Source of the DNA: Planctomycetaceae bacterium
Lineage (GTDB): Bacteria; Planctomycetota; Planctomycetia; Planctomycetales; Planctomycetaceae
DNA length: 9,233 nucleotides
Assembly: GCA_020426425.1 (NCBI GenBank)
Contig: JAGQQB010000124.1
Span: 1 to 9,233, forward strand
Reading direction: 5' to 3'
Position 1 is the stretch's first letter, and each line of letters starts with the position of its first letter. Made by a program: the position numbers and the translations under genes. The notes under the pieces are model-generated. The model did not search any database. It was not told where the DNA came from and saw only the letters and a program-made list of their open reading frames with translations. Below, in pieces: positions 1-6,375 of the stretch.

Positions 1-3
1 ACC

Positions 4-94
4 ATCAACCATCAACCATCAACGTTCAACCTTCAACGTTCAACGTTCAACGTTCAACGTTCAACGTTCAACGTTCAACGTTCAACGTTCAACG
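4..94. repeat. Heptanucleotide tandem array, 13 units
   Basis: Thirteen consecutive 7-bp units can be read directly: two ATCAACC, one ATCAACG, one TTCAACC, then nine identical TTCAACG. Bases 1-3 (ACC) match the end of a further unit, so the array probably continues beyond the window. Two degenerate units (TCAACGC, TCAACGA) follow a short dyad and run into the stop codon of the adjacent hydrolase gene. Variation is confined to the left side and the nine right-hand units are identical, which suggests recent expansion. The array resembles in kind the intergenic heptamer repeats (STRR) described in cyanobacteria, but the unit is different and no function is known to me. Confidence 0.95.
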
Positions 95-95
95 C

Positions 96-108
96 GAGGC
101 GCAGCCTC
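96..108 (-). other. Short dyad between heptamer array and hydrolase stop codon
   Basis: On the minus strand GAGGC-TGC-GCCTC forms a perfect 5-bp stem with a 3-base loop, starting 8 bases after the hydrolase stop codon. No T tract follows; the sequence runs straight into the heptamer array. It could be a weak transcription-end or mRNA 3'-end structure, or simply an interruption within the repeat array. It does not meet the usual criteria for a Rho-independent terminator. Confidence 0.35.
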
Positions 109-116
109 CTCAACGC

Positions 117-998
117 TCAACGACGTTTCTCCGGCTTCGCTGGCGTCAGCAGATGCGTTTCAAACCAGCGCATCATCGCTGGCTGAACGATGTCACGATT
201 CTGCTCGGGGCTGTAGCCATGTCCAGCGCCTGCCACGATGATCAGTTCATGCGGCACCTTGGCCTCTGTCAGCAGGGGATCGATGTTGCGGCTATGCTCA
301 ATCGGAACCAGCACGTCCTTGTCCCCATGGATCAGCATCACTGGCGCGTCGTCACTGGTGACATGCACGACTGGCGAGACCGAGGCCTCCAACTCGGCGG
401 CAAACGACAATGGTGGCTTCAGCCCAGCATGCTTCTTGATTTCTTCCGGAGGATCGGTCGTCCAGCCCCGCAGGTCGGTGGGGGGATAGAGGGCCACGCC
501 GCACCTGATGCGACTCGAGTGCTGCAGCACTCGATCCTTCGCTTCCGGGTTCCCGTCATCGCCGGTGGTCGCGAGCATCAAGGTGAGGTGTCCTCCGGCG
601 CTGCCACCGGTGACCCCGAGCCGATCCTCGAACACGCCATAATCACTGGCATGCAGACGAATGAACCGCACGCACCGCTGCACATCGGCTATGGCATCGG
701 GCACTTGAAACCGCGGCGCACTCCCATGCCGCACAATGAATACGGTGTACCCGGCATCCAGGAATCCACGACTCGCCGCCGCCATCTGCTCCGGCTCCCG
801 CCAACCGGAATACCATCCGCCACTCTGCAACCACAACACCCCCGCCCCATTCGGCTGCTCAGGCGTGAAGACATCAAATGTGAGCGCCATCCCGTCCTTG
901 TGCCCATACACGACATCAGGCTGAATCTTCACCTCAGCCTGAGCCGCAGCTGTCAACACGCAAGCGGTGAACAAAATCAACCACAGTATCCGAACCAT
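117..998 (-). CDS. Secreted alpha/beta hydrolase (esterase/lipase-like, BD-FAE type)
   Basis: Predicted serine hydrolase of 293 residues in the alpha/beta-hydrolase fold, related to the Aes/BD-FAE esterases. The chosen ATG gives a clean Sec-type signal peptide (MVRILWLILFTACVLTAAAQA), so the mature enzyme should be exported. GGAG lies about 8 bases upstream. An open GTG start at 1082 would add 28 residues in front of the signal peptide and is less likely. Motifs in order: an oxyanion-type GGW at residues 60-62, nucleophile motif GGSAGG with Ser133, HGDKDVLVP with probable catalytic Asp228, and GAGHG with His260. All three triad positions are present and the length is typical for the family. 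The substrate cannot be read from sequence; a carboxylic or sugar ester is the family expectation. It lies 156 bp after the glycosyltransferase gene, so it may be the last gene of that unit or have its own promoter. Confidence 0.9.
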   Translation of the reverse strand: MVRILWLILFTACVLTAAAQAEVKIQPDVVYGHKDGMALTFDVFTPEQPNGAGVLWLQSGGWYSGWREPEQMAAASRGFLDAGYTVFIVRHGSAPRFQVPDAIADVQRCVRFIRLHASDYGVFEDRLGVTGGSAGGHLTLMLATTGDDGNPEAKDRVLQHSSRIRCGVALYPPTDLRGWTTDPPEEIKKHAGLKPPLSFAAELEASVSPVVHVTSDDAPVMLIHGDKDVLVPIEHSRNIDPLLTEAKVPHELIIVAGAGHGYSPEQNRDIVQPAMMRWFETHLLTPAKPEKRR

Positions 999-1026
999 GA
1001 GCAACTCCAGGTGATGGACCAACGAT

Positions 1027-1039
1027 AATCGGCCCGATT
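1027..1039. promoter_or_regulatory. Palindromic element upstream of hydrolase gene
   Basis: AATCGG-C-CCGATT is a perfect 6+6 inverted repeat with a single central base, centred about 35 bases upstream of the chosen hydrolase ATG. Its size and position fit an operator or a small mRNA 5' structure. No convincing -35/-10 pair was found next to it, and a 13-bp palindrome can occur by chance. The remaining bases of the 156-bp gap (999-1154) show nothing else I can support. Confidence 0.25.
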
Positions 1040-1154
1040 GTTGCCGGTGCGGGCGAAGTTGAGAAGCCTCAAGTGCGAGCACCCTCTGCGGGCGCTGTGG
1101 ATAATCGCCGTGGCGTTCTTATTGCTTGGGGAATCGCGATCAAGTCCCGCCGGC

Positions 1155-2279
1155 TTACCGCACCAATTCCGCCAACTGGGCGACAACATCAAACACGCCA
1201 CGATGGCGCGCCTGCTCTGCCCGAGCGACAAAACCGGCATCAGCCAGTATGGACTCGATCGCATTCGGCAGTTCAGCTGGCGATCGAATCATGGTGCCCA
1301 GTCCGCGACTGAGAATCCACTTTTCGTTCTGTTCCTGAACACAGGCGAGCGCGCGACTCTTCAGAAAGAGCAACGGGGTTCGAGTCAGCAATGCCTCGTT
1401 CAACGTCATCGTGCCTGGCTTGCCAATCAGATAGTCCGCACGATGCAGCAATTGCACTGGTGGCTCGGACCGGTACTCCAGAGCGACGACGGGATAGGAA
1501 GACTGAAGTTGCCGCACGGACTCCCGCAGATGCTGATTCCGTCCGCACAGACACACCAGGTTGGTCGCGATGTTTGCATCGGCAATCGCCTTCACCGACT
1601 CTAGAACATGGACCGTTCCCTGCCCCCCGAAAGAGATCACCCCCAGCGGCAATTCCGGGTTCAGCCCCCACTGTGGTGGGCACTCCCAGGTGTCGATGGG
1701 GGGGGCGTGGAAACGGGGATCAATCGGCATTCCGCTGATCGGGATGATCTCCGATTGCGGGATACCTGTTGTGATTGCCCGAACTGCCAGGCCCTGATCA
1801 CCGATGAAGTACACCTGCCGATGTTTGGGGGTGAACCAATACCCTGTGCAAGCCTCGGAATAATCGACTGGAACAGTCACGCACTGAACATCCGGATTGA
1901 CCAGTCGCGCCGCCTTGTAGAACAGGGGGTTCCACATCGGCGTGACCGACAGCACGAGATCGGGCGGGTTGTTGGTCCAGTAGGTCGACACTTGCCGCAC
2001 GACTTGCGGAAGTTTCATCAGGTGTCTGTGCCACCAGGTCGACAGTGAAACCAGCGGCTGAAACCCGATATTGTTCTCTCGCCGCATGCCCCAGTTGAAC
2101 GCCTGAATCCCGCACGCTGGGAGCGTGCCGAGCTTGAGCGGAAGTCTCTGTAGCAGATCGATCGCGTTCACCAGTCGCGGGATCCAATCGGGGTGTTGTT
2201 GCGTGATGGCGAATTGAATCGCCTCTGCCGCGGCGCGATGTCCCGAGGCGGCGTCGAAATAGATCAGATCGATTTTCAT
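1155..2279 (-). CDS. Glycosyltransferase, MGDG synthase/UgtP-like (GT28-type)
   Basis: A 374-residue glycosyltransferase with GT-B architecture, resembling monogalactosyldiacylglycerol synthase, processive diacylglycerol glucosyltransferase (UgtP) and more distantly MurG. The N-terminal domain opens with FDAASGHRAAAEAI, the SGH loop (12-14) typical of these acceptor-binding domains. The C-terminal domain carries SFGGQGT at 216-222 and GKPGTMTLNEAL at 286-297, the nucleotide-sugar binding signature, followed by an E-Q-N segment (316-318) where the family usually has QE..N. No signal peptide or transmembrane helix is evident, so peripheral attachment to the inner membrane is expected. GAGGGGG lies about 9 bases before the ATG. 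The gene starts 24 bp after ispF and is probably co-transcribed with it. It contains a run of eight C residues (1698-1705) at codons 192-194. Acceptor and donor sugar are not determined; a lipid acceptor is inferred from the family. Confidence 0.85.
   Translation of the reverse strand: MKIDLIYFDAASGHRAAAEAIQFAITQQHPDWIPRLVNAIDLLQRLPLKLGTLPACGIQAFNWGMRRENNIGFQPLVSLSTWWHRHLMKLPQVVRQVSTYWTNNPPDLVLSVTPMWNPLFYKAARLVNPDVQCVTVPVDYSEACTGYWFTPKHRQVYFIGDQGLAVRAITTGIPQSEIIPISGMPIDPRFHAPPIDTWECPPQWGLNPELPLGVISFGGQGTVHVLESVKAIADANIATNLVCLCGRNQHLRESVRQLQSSYPVVALEYRSEPPVQLLHRADYLIGKPGTMTLNEALLTRTPLLFLKSRALACVQEQNEKWILSRGLGTMIRSPAELPNAIESILADAGFVARAEQARHRGVFDVVAQLAELVR
1698..1705 (-). repeat. C8 homopolymer inside glycosyltransferase gene
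   Basis: Eight consecutive G on the plus strand read as eight C in the coding strand, spanning parts of the codons for Ala192-Pro193-Pro194. Gain or loss of one base would shift the frame roughly halfway through the protein, before the nucleotide-sugar binding motifs. The reading frame is intact as given. Confidence 0.9.
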
Positions 2280-2303
2280 CCAGTGGCCCCCTCAATGTTG
2301 CCG

Positions 2304-2789
2304 CTATTCCGAATGCTGATGCTGAATCAGCACCACCACTTCGGCGCACAAGGCCTCTTCGCGACCAACAGGGCCAACGCGTTCCCCTGTCTTGGCCTTC
2401 ACGTTTACCACCTCGGTTTCAATCGCCAGCAACTCGGCGACGCGCAAAGTCATCGCGTTCTTGTACGGCGAGAGCTTCGGGAGTTGGGCGAAGACGATGG
2501 CGTCGAGGTTGATCACGTGCCAACCGGCGGCGTGCATCTTGGTGACAACCTGCGCCAGCAGATGTGCGGAATCGGCGCCAGCGTGGGCGGGATCGGTGTC
2601 AGGGAACCATTCGCCGATGTCGCCCCAACCCAGTGCCCCGAGCAGGGCATCGGTCACGGCGTGCAGCAGGACGTCGCCATCGCTGTGCGCGACGGCTCCT
2701 TGCGAATGCGGGATGTCGATGCCCCCGATGACCAGCCGTCGATCTGGCTCCAGTCGATGTGTGTCGTGCCCGAGTCCGATGCGTATCAT
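2304..2789 (-). CDS. ispF: 2-C-methyl-D-erythritol 2,4-cyclodiphosphate synthase
   Basis: IspF converts CDP-methylerythritol 2-phosphate to methylerythritol cyclodiphosphate with release of CMP, in the cytoplasmic non-mevalonate isoprenoid pathway; the family forms trimers with zinc at the active site. The protein is 161 residues, close to the usual 155-160. Visible family features are GHDTHRL with metal ligands Asp9 and His11, the signature AHSDGDVLLHAVTDALLGA with His43, and a C-terminal KAKTGERVGPVGREEA segment (131-146) at the nucleotide-binding position. The start is fixed by GGAGG seven bases upstream of the ATG at 2789 and by the classic start MIRIGLGHD; an upstream extension to 2882 is non-homologous. 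The ATG overlaps the stop of the preceding oxidoreductase gene as ATGA, indicating translational coupling. No ispD is seen nearby, and this is not an IspDF fusion. Confidence 0.97.
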   Translation of the reverse strand: MIRIGLGHDTHRLEPDRRLVIGGIDIPHSQGAVAHSDGDVLLHAVTDALLGALGWGDIGEWFPDTDPAHAGADSAHLLAQVVTKMHAAGWHVINLDAIVFAQLPKLSPYKNAMTLRVAELLAIETEVVNVKAKTGERVGPVGREEALCAEVVVLIQHQHSE

Positions 2790-4048
2790 TTTCGTGCCTC
2801 CATCGGTTGGTGCAGCAGCCATTCGGCATATAGCACACCATCGGGGTCGAGGGCGGCTTTGAGTTGGCGTTGTAACTGCCATGCGGCGGTATCGGGACCA
2901 AGGCGGTCGGTGAATGTCCAGTCGTTTGGTCCACGGCTAACCCAGATTTGTGCGCCAAGCGGTGAGAGTTCGCTGCGAAGTTGGCGAACTGTCGTCAGCC
3001 AGTCGGCTGGATCGCCCTTTGGTAGACCGAGCAACGCGAGCCCATCTCCGGCGCGAATTTGCAGTGAGATGGTCGCTGGAATACGTGACAACACCGTGAC
3101 AAGTTGTGACGGTTGGAAGGCGATTTGCACCACAGGCGTCTTCGATCCGTGGAGATATCCGGCCAACCGCTGTTGCAATCCAGTCGCTGCCGCATCAGTC
3201 AACACCGTTGCCGCGTCGTCGCCGTCGAGTTCGCGCTGCACCGTTTCCACCTGCCACAACGTCTCTGCTTCGGTGCCTTCATAGCCGAGGCACAGGCCAA
3301 AATGGGAACTGCCTGGGATGGCGTCAGTGTCGCTGGTCACACCGCTGAGCAAATTGTCCCACTGCGTTGATGAGCAACGAATCGCCTCGACAATGACCGG
3401 CCGGGTCTGCGATGTATTCAGCACCGTGAGTGCCCGGTCGAGTTCTGCCGTCGAGTCGAAGGCGATGCAGACGAACCGTAGCGATGGCACGAGCGGCTTG
3501 ACCCTGAGCGTCACCTGCGTAATGACTGCGAGCGAACCGCGCGAGCCGATCAACAGCTTGCACATGTCGTACCCGGCCACGTTCTTCACGACACGGCCTC
3601 CGGCGTGGAACTCGCGGCCCTGTCCATCAACGGCCGTCACACCGATCAGATAATCGCGTAGCGTCCCATGGCCGAAACGACTGGGGCCACTAAAGTTGGT
3701 CGCGAGCAAACCGCCAATACTTGCCTGCTGCGGCTGAGGATGATCGATCGGCAGTCGTTGGCAATGTTCGGCGAGTATCTGTTGCAGCTGAGCCAGCGTC
3801 GCTCCGGCTTCAATCGTCACCGTCATATCCTGAAAAGGGTAGTCGACCGCGCGGTTGAGTTGATGCAGGCTGAGCGCCGCAACGTGCGTGGGAAGATCTG
3901 CGGATGTACCAGTCCCGACAGGCGTCAACTGACGGCGTTGCGCACGGCATGCGCGAATCATGTCGATCACGTCCGACTGTGACCTGGGGACCAGATCGCC
4001 TGCTGCCGCGCTGTGCGGAGTTGTCCCATCGGTCGCGTGTGTAGACAT
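2786..4048 (-). CDS. GlcE-like FAD-binding oxidoreductase (glycolate oxidase subunit family)
   Basis: A flavoprotein of 420 residues from the chosen ATG, with an N-terminal FAD_binding_4 (PCMH-type) domain. Motifs in order: PVGTGTS at 43-49, QQASIGGLLATN at about 107-118, then RFGHGTLRDYLIGV, and GGRVVKNVAGYDMCKLLIGS starting at 150. The last motif is close to the equivalent segment of GlcE, the FAD subunit of glycolate oxidase that acts with GlcD and GlcF. Neither partner is in the window, so the glycolate substrate is only a family-based suggestion; other 2-hydroxyacids are possible. It is longer than E. coli GlcE (about 350 residues). The ATG at 4048 has no clear Shine-Dalgarno sequence. 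The frame stays open to a TTG at 4177, which would add 43 low-complexity residues, so the start is uncertain. The end overlaps ispF by four bases and carries the ispF ribosome binding site. Confidence 0.85.
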   Translation of the reverse strand: MSTHATDGTTPHSAAAGDLVPRSQSDVIDMIRACRAQRRQLTPVGTGTSADLPTHVAALSLHQLNRAVDYPFQDMTVTIEAGATLAQLQQILAEHCQRLPIDHPQPQQASIGGLLATNFSGPSRFGHGTLRDYLIGVTAVDGQGREFHAGGRVVKNVAGYDMCKLLIGSRGSLAVITQVTLRVKPLVPSLRFVCIAFDSTAELDRALTVLNTSQTRPVIVEAIRCSSTQWDNLLSGVTSDTDAIPGSSHFGLCLGYEGTEAETLWQVETVQRELDGDDAATVLTDAAATGLQQRLAGYLHGSKTPVVQIAFQPSQLVTVLSRIPATISLQIRAGDGLALLGLPKGDPADWLTTVRQLRSELSPLGAQIWVSRGPNDWTFTDRLGPDTAAWQLQRQLKAALDPDGVLYAEWLLHQPMEARK

Positions 4049-4156
4049 TGATCGCGGGTGGTTTGAGGGTCGTGAGCCAGAACAAGTGGAGCGGCTGGCG
4101 ATTGTCGCCGATTGATCAGCGGCATGCGAGCCTGCACTGGCCTGACGTATAAAGAC

Positions 4157-4172
4157 GGCACGAGGCGGTGCC
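4157..4172 (-). terminator. Possible weak terminator hairpin after phosphatase-fold gene
   Basis: On the minus strand GGCAC-CGCCTC-GTGCC forms a 5-bp stem with a 6-base loop, 27 bases after the stop codon at 4200, followed by GTCTTTATA. The short T-rich tail and short stem make it a weak Rho-independent terminator at best. If real, the oxidoreductase-ispF-glycosyltransferase unit must start from a promoter in 4156-4049. It would also argue against the TTG start at 4177 for the oxidoreductase. No clear promoter was seen in that interval. Confidence 0.3.
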
Positions 4173-4199
4173 AGCAACTACCGGATGGTGTTCCCGAAG

Positions 4200-5201
4200 T
4201 TACTCCCTGAGCCGTAGCCGCGCCACCACCTGGCCATGGTCCGATTGTGTGCGGGGCATCTCTTCGAACGTTTGAGCTTCGTCGATCAGGTGATCGTTGA
4301 ACACATGCACGTAATCGAGTTCGGCGATGCGGTCGGGGTTGCGGGCGTAGAACTCCTCACTGACGAGGATGTGGTCCAGCGCTTCGTGGAAGCTGTTGTA
4401 GATGTGCGTGTAGTAGACGTCGCTCGTGCTTTGTCGCAACTGAATTTCCTGGGCCGAGTACAGCAGCACATCCCAGATTGGTTCTTTGCTGTTCCGCGAC
4501 ATTTTGTAGAACGGAGGATCGCCGGCGATCATTTGTGTGGTGACGGCACGGTCGCCATCGTTCAGATCGCCGAGCACAATCACCGGGCGCTGGTTGCCTT
4601 GCATCTCGTGAACGACGAGCACCCGCAGTGCTGCCGCCTCGGCCGCGCGGCGTACCAGCGCCCTGGTCGTGCCGAGCGCGCGATGCACGGGATTCCCGGA
4701 AGATTCTTCCGGCAGATACGTGGGCCGTTTTGATTTCAGGTGTGCGACGAATACCGTCGCCTCGATCCCCGGAAAGACCTCGACTTTGGCCTTGAGCACC
4801 GGCCGCGAGAAGCTGTCGATATTGACCTGCAAGATCGCATCGTCGAAACGGACAGCGTCGGGGAACCGCGTGATCGTGGCCATCAACTCGGCAGGCAACC
4901 GCGAGGCGAGCGCCACCCCAGGATGCATCGCCGGCGATTCGGTATCGTCGGTCCCCACAATAATGGGCGTGATCCCCCGCAAACGCTCGCTCTCATTGAG
5001 CGCCGCCTGCAATGCCGAGGCATGAAACACCTCCTGAAACCCAACGACATCTGCCTGCATGCGGTCGAGCTGTCGCCCGATCCACTCCGTCTTGGCGGAG
5101 AACTCCTCAGCAGAATACTCCGACCCCGCCTCGTAGTACGGGACTCCCGCACTGACGAGATTGAGAACATTGAACGTGCCGACGCGGGTGTATGTGGACA
5201 T
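4200..5201 (-). CDS. Endonuclease/exonuclease/phosphatase family protein
   Basis: A 333-residue protein of the metal-dependent endonuclease/exonuclease/phosphatase (DNase I-like) fold. The catalytic set is recognisable in order: GTFNVLNL with Asn11, ADVVGFQEV with metal-binding Glu57, VFVAHLKSKRP with His154, VIVLGDLND with Asp212 and Asn214, ALDHILVS with Asp276-His277, and QSDHGQVVARL with terminal Asp321-His322. It therefore appears catalytically complete. No signal peptide is present, so a cytoplasmic location is predicted. The fold covers nucleases, sphingomyelinases and inositol or other phosphatases, and the sequence alone does not decide among them. The ATG at 5201 begins directly before the first core strand, but no Shine-Dalgarno sequence is apparent. 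It is separated by 154 bp from the sua5 gene upstream and 151 bp from the oxidoreductase downstream. The 154-bp gap shows no structure I can support. Confidence 0.88.
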   Translation of the reverse strand: MSTYTRVGTFNVLNLVSAGVPYYEAGSEYSAEEFSAKTEWIGRQLDRMQADVVGFQEVFHASALQAALNESERLRGITPIIVGTDDTESPAMHPGVALASRLPAELMATITRFPDAVRFDDAILQVNIDSFSRPVLKAKVEVFPGIEATVFVAHLKSKRPTYLPEESSGNPVHRALGTTRALVRRAAEAAALRVLVVHEMQGNQRPVIVLGDLNDGDRAVTTQMIAGDPPFYKMSRNSKEPIWDVLLYSAQEIQLRQSTSDVYYTHIYNSFHEALDHILVSEEFYARNPDRIAELDYVHVFNDHLIDEAQTFEEMPRTQSDHGQVVARLRLRE

Positions 5202-5355
5202 GAGTTTCGCCAGTGGCTTACGCGTTCATCGACCTTGGTATTCTCAACTCATCACGAATCGATGCAAGTCGCATGCGGCACCTCTGACCGAATTCAGCAG
5301 CTATTCACAGACCGAGCCGATGGGGTTTCGAAACAAGATGACCGCAACTCAGAAA

Positions 5356-6333
5356 TCACCAATCGCTAGGCTCGCCAGAACCGGCCGCAGCGCGTCGCAG
5401 GCGGTCGTTCAGAGCGATACCTAGTCCGGTTTCTGGGAACTCCTCCGCCAGAATGACGTGGGCGGGGCCGGCATCGAGGCGACGCAGGGCGCGGAAAAAG
5501 TTGGCGGCGGCCTCTGTAAGTGAGCCAGCGGGCGACAGGACTTCAATGTCGACAAAGTTGCCCGGTGGTTGTTGTTGAAACGCCAGTGCGGCGCATGACT
5601 CAGGGATCGCAATCGTGGTCCAGTCGGTCACCAGTTGCAACGGCTTGCGCGGGGCATAGTGTTTGAGCAGTTGCCCAGGCGACGCAGACGCTTTCGATTC
5701 CAGATGACCGGGAGCGAGTGTGACGTTCGGCAATACGAATCGCAGTTCTTCCAGTGTGACACCGCCAGGCCTGAGCACAGTGCCGTACCCTCGCTCATCA
5801 ACCCGCAGCACGGTCGACTCCACGCCGACGCTACAAGGGCCACCGTCGAGAATCCAGTCGATCCGGTCGCCGAGTTGCTCCTGGACATGCTGAGCTGTGG
5901 TGGGACTGATCCGTCCGAACAGGTTCGCGCTCGGTGCCGCGACGGGGACGCCGGCTTGGCGAATCAACTCGAGTGCCAATGGATGCCGGGGAATACGAAG
6001 GCCGACTTCCGGCAACCCAGACGTCACCAGATCGGGGATGCAGTCGCGTTTGGGGAGCAATAGCGTCAGCGGTCCCGGCCAGAATCGCTGCATCAAGTCC
6101 ATGAGGATGGGAGAGCGAACTTCGGCCAGTTCATCCACCTGCGCGGCATCGGCGACATGAACGATTAGCGGATCGAACTCAGGACGCTGTTTCGCCGCAA
6201 AGATTCGAGCCACCGCCTGCGGATCGAGCGCATTGGCTCCCAACCCGTAGACGGTTTCCGTGCCAAACGCGACGAGTTCACCAGCACGCAATGCCTGGGC
6301 GCAAGCCTGGATATCGGTCGTGATGTTCGCCAT
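5356..6333 (-). CDS. sua5: L-threonylcarbamoyladenylate synthase, Sua5 type
   Basis: Makes threonylcarbamoyl-AMP from threonine, bicarbonate and ATP, the first step in forming t6A37 on ANN-decoding tRNAs; the TsaD complex then transfers the group. At 325 residues it is the long Sua5 (TsaC2) form, not the single-domain TsaC of about 190 residues. The YrdC/TsaC domain fills residues 1 to about 200: TETVYGLG at 25-32, AAKQRP at 46-51, WPGPLT at 85-90, R113-IPRHP, and APSANLFGRISPT at 133-145, then GVESTV and LRPG. The linker with the Sua5 signature SPGQLLKHYAP begins at 218 and a C-terminal Sua5 domain follows. No missing core motif was seen. The start ATG has no clear Shine-Dalgarno sequence, but the first core motif lies close behind it. 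The gene begins 42 bp after glgP ends, so the two may share a transcript. Other t6A genes are not in the window. Confidence 0.95.
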   Translation of the reverse strand: MANITTDIQACAQALRAGELVAFGTETVYGLGANALDPQAVARIFAAKQRPEFDPLIVHVADAAQVDELAEVRSPILMDLMQRFWPGPLTLLLPKRDCIPDLVTSGLPEVGLRIPRHPLALELIRQAGVPVAAPSANLFGRISPTTAQHVQEQLGDRIDWILDGGPCSVGVESTVLRVDERGYGTVLRPGGVTLEELRFVLPNVTLAPGHLESKASASPGQLLKHYAPRKPLQLVTDWTTIAIPESCAALAFQQQPPGNFVDIEVLSPAGSLTEAAANFFRALRRLDAGPAHVILAEEFPETGLGIALNDRLRRAAAGSGEPSDW

Positions 6334-6375
6334 AGCGGCACGAAGGGATGAGCGCGAATGCCAACATCGATTCCG

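Noticed and set aside
4..94. The repeat array considered as a CRISPR
   Set aside because: The units are 7 bp and directly contiguous with no spacers, and there are no cas genes; it is a simple tandem repeat.
591..599. Gln in place of Met beside the PLP lysine of the phosphorylase (protein residues 598-599) as a sign of lost activity
   Set aside because: The lysine and the surrounding EASGTSG and downstream NGG motifs are intact, and I believe this neighbouring position varies within the family, so it does not support inactivation. The coordinates given here are protein residue numbers.
153..1028. A 291-codon plus-strand frame opposite the secreted hydrolase
   Set aside because: The minus strand has a signal peptide and a complete catalytic triad; the plus-strand product is a His/Arg/Pro-rich shadow with no family resemblance.
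2193..3284. A 363-codon open frame on the plus strand across ispF and the oxidoreductase gene
   Set aside because: It spans two well-supported minus-strand genes and their ATGA junction, shows no domain or signal, and is best explained as an antisense by-product of codon bias.
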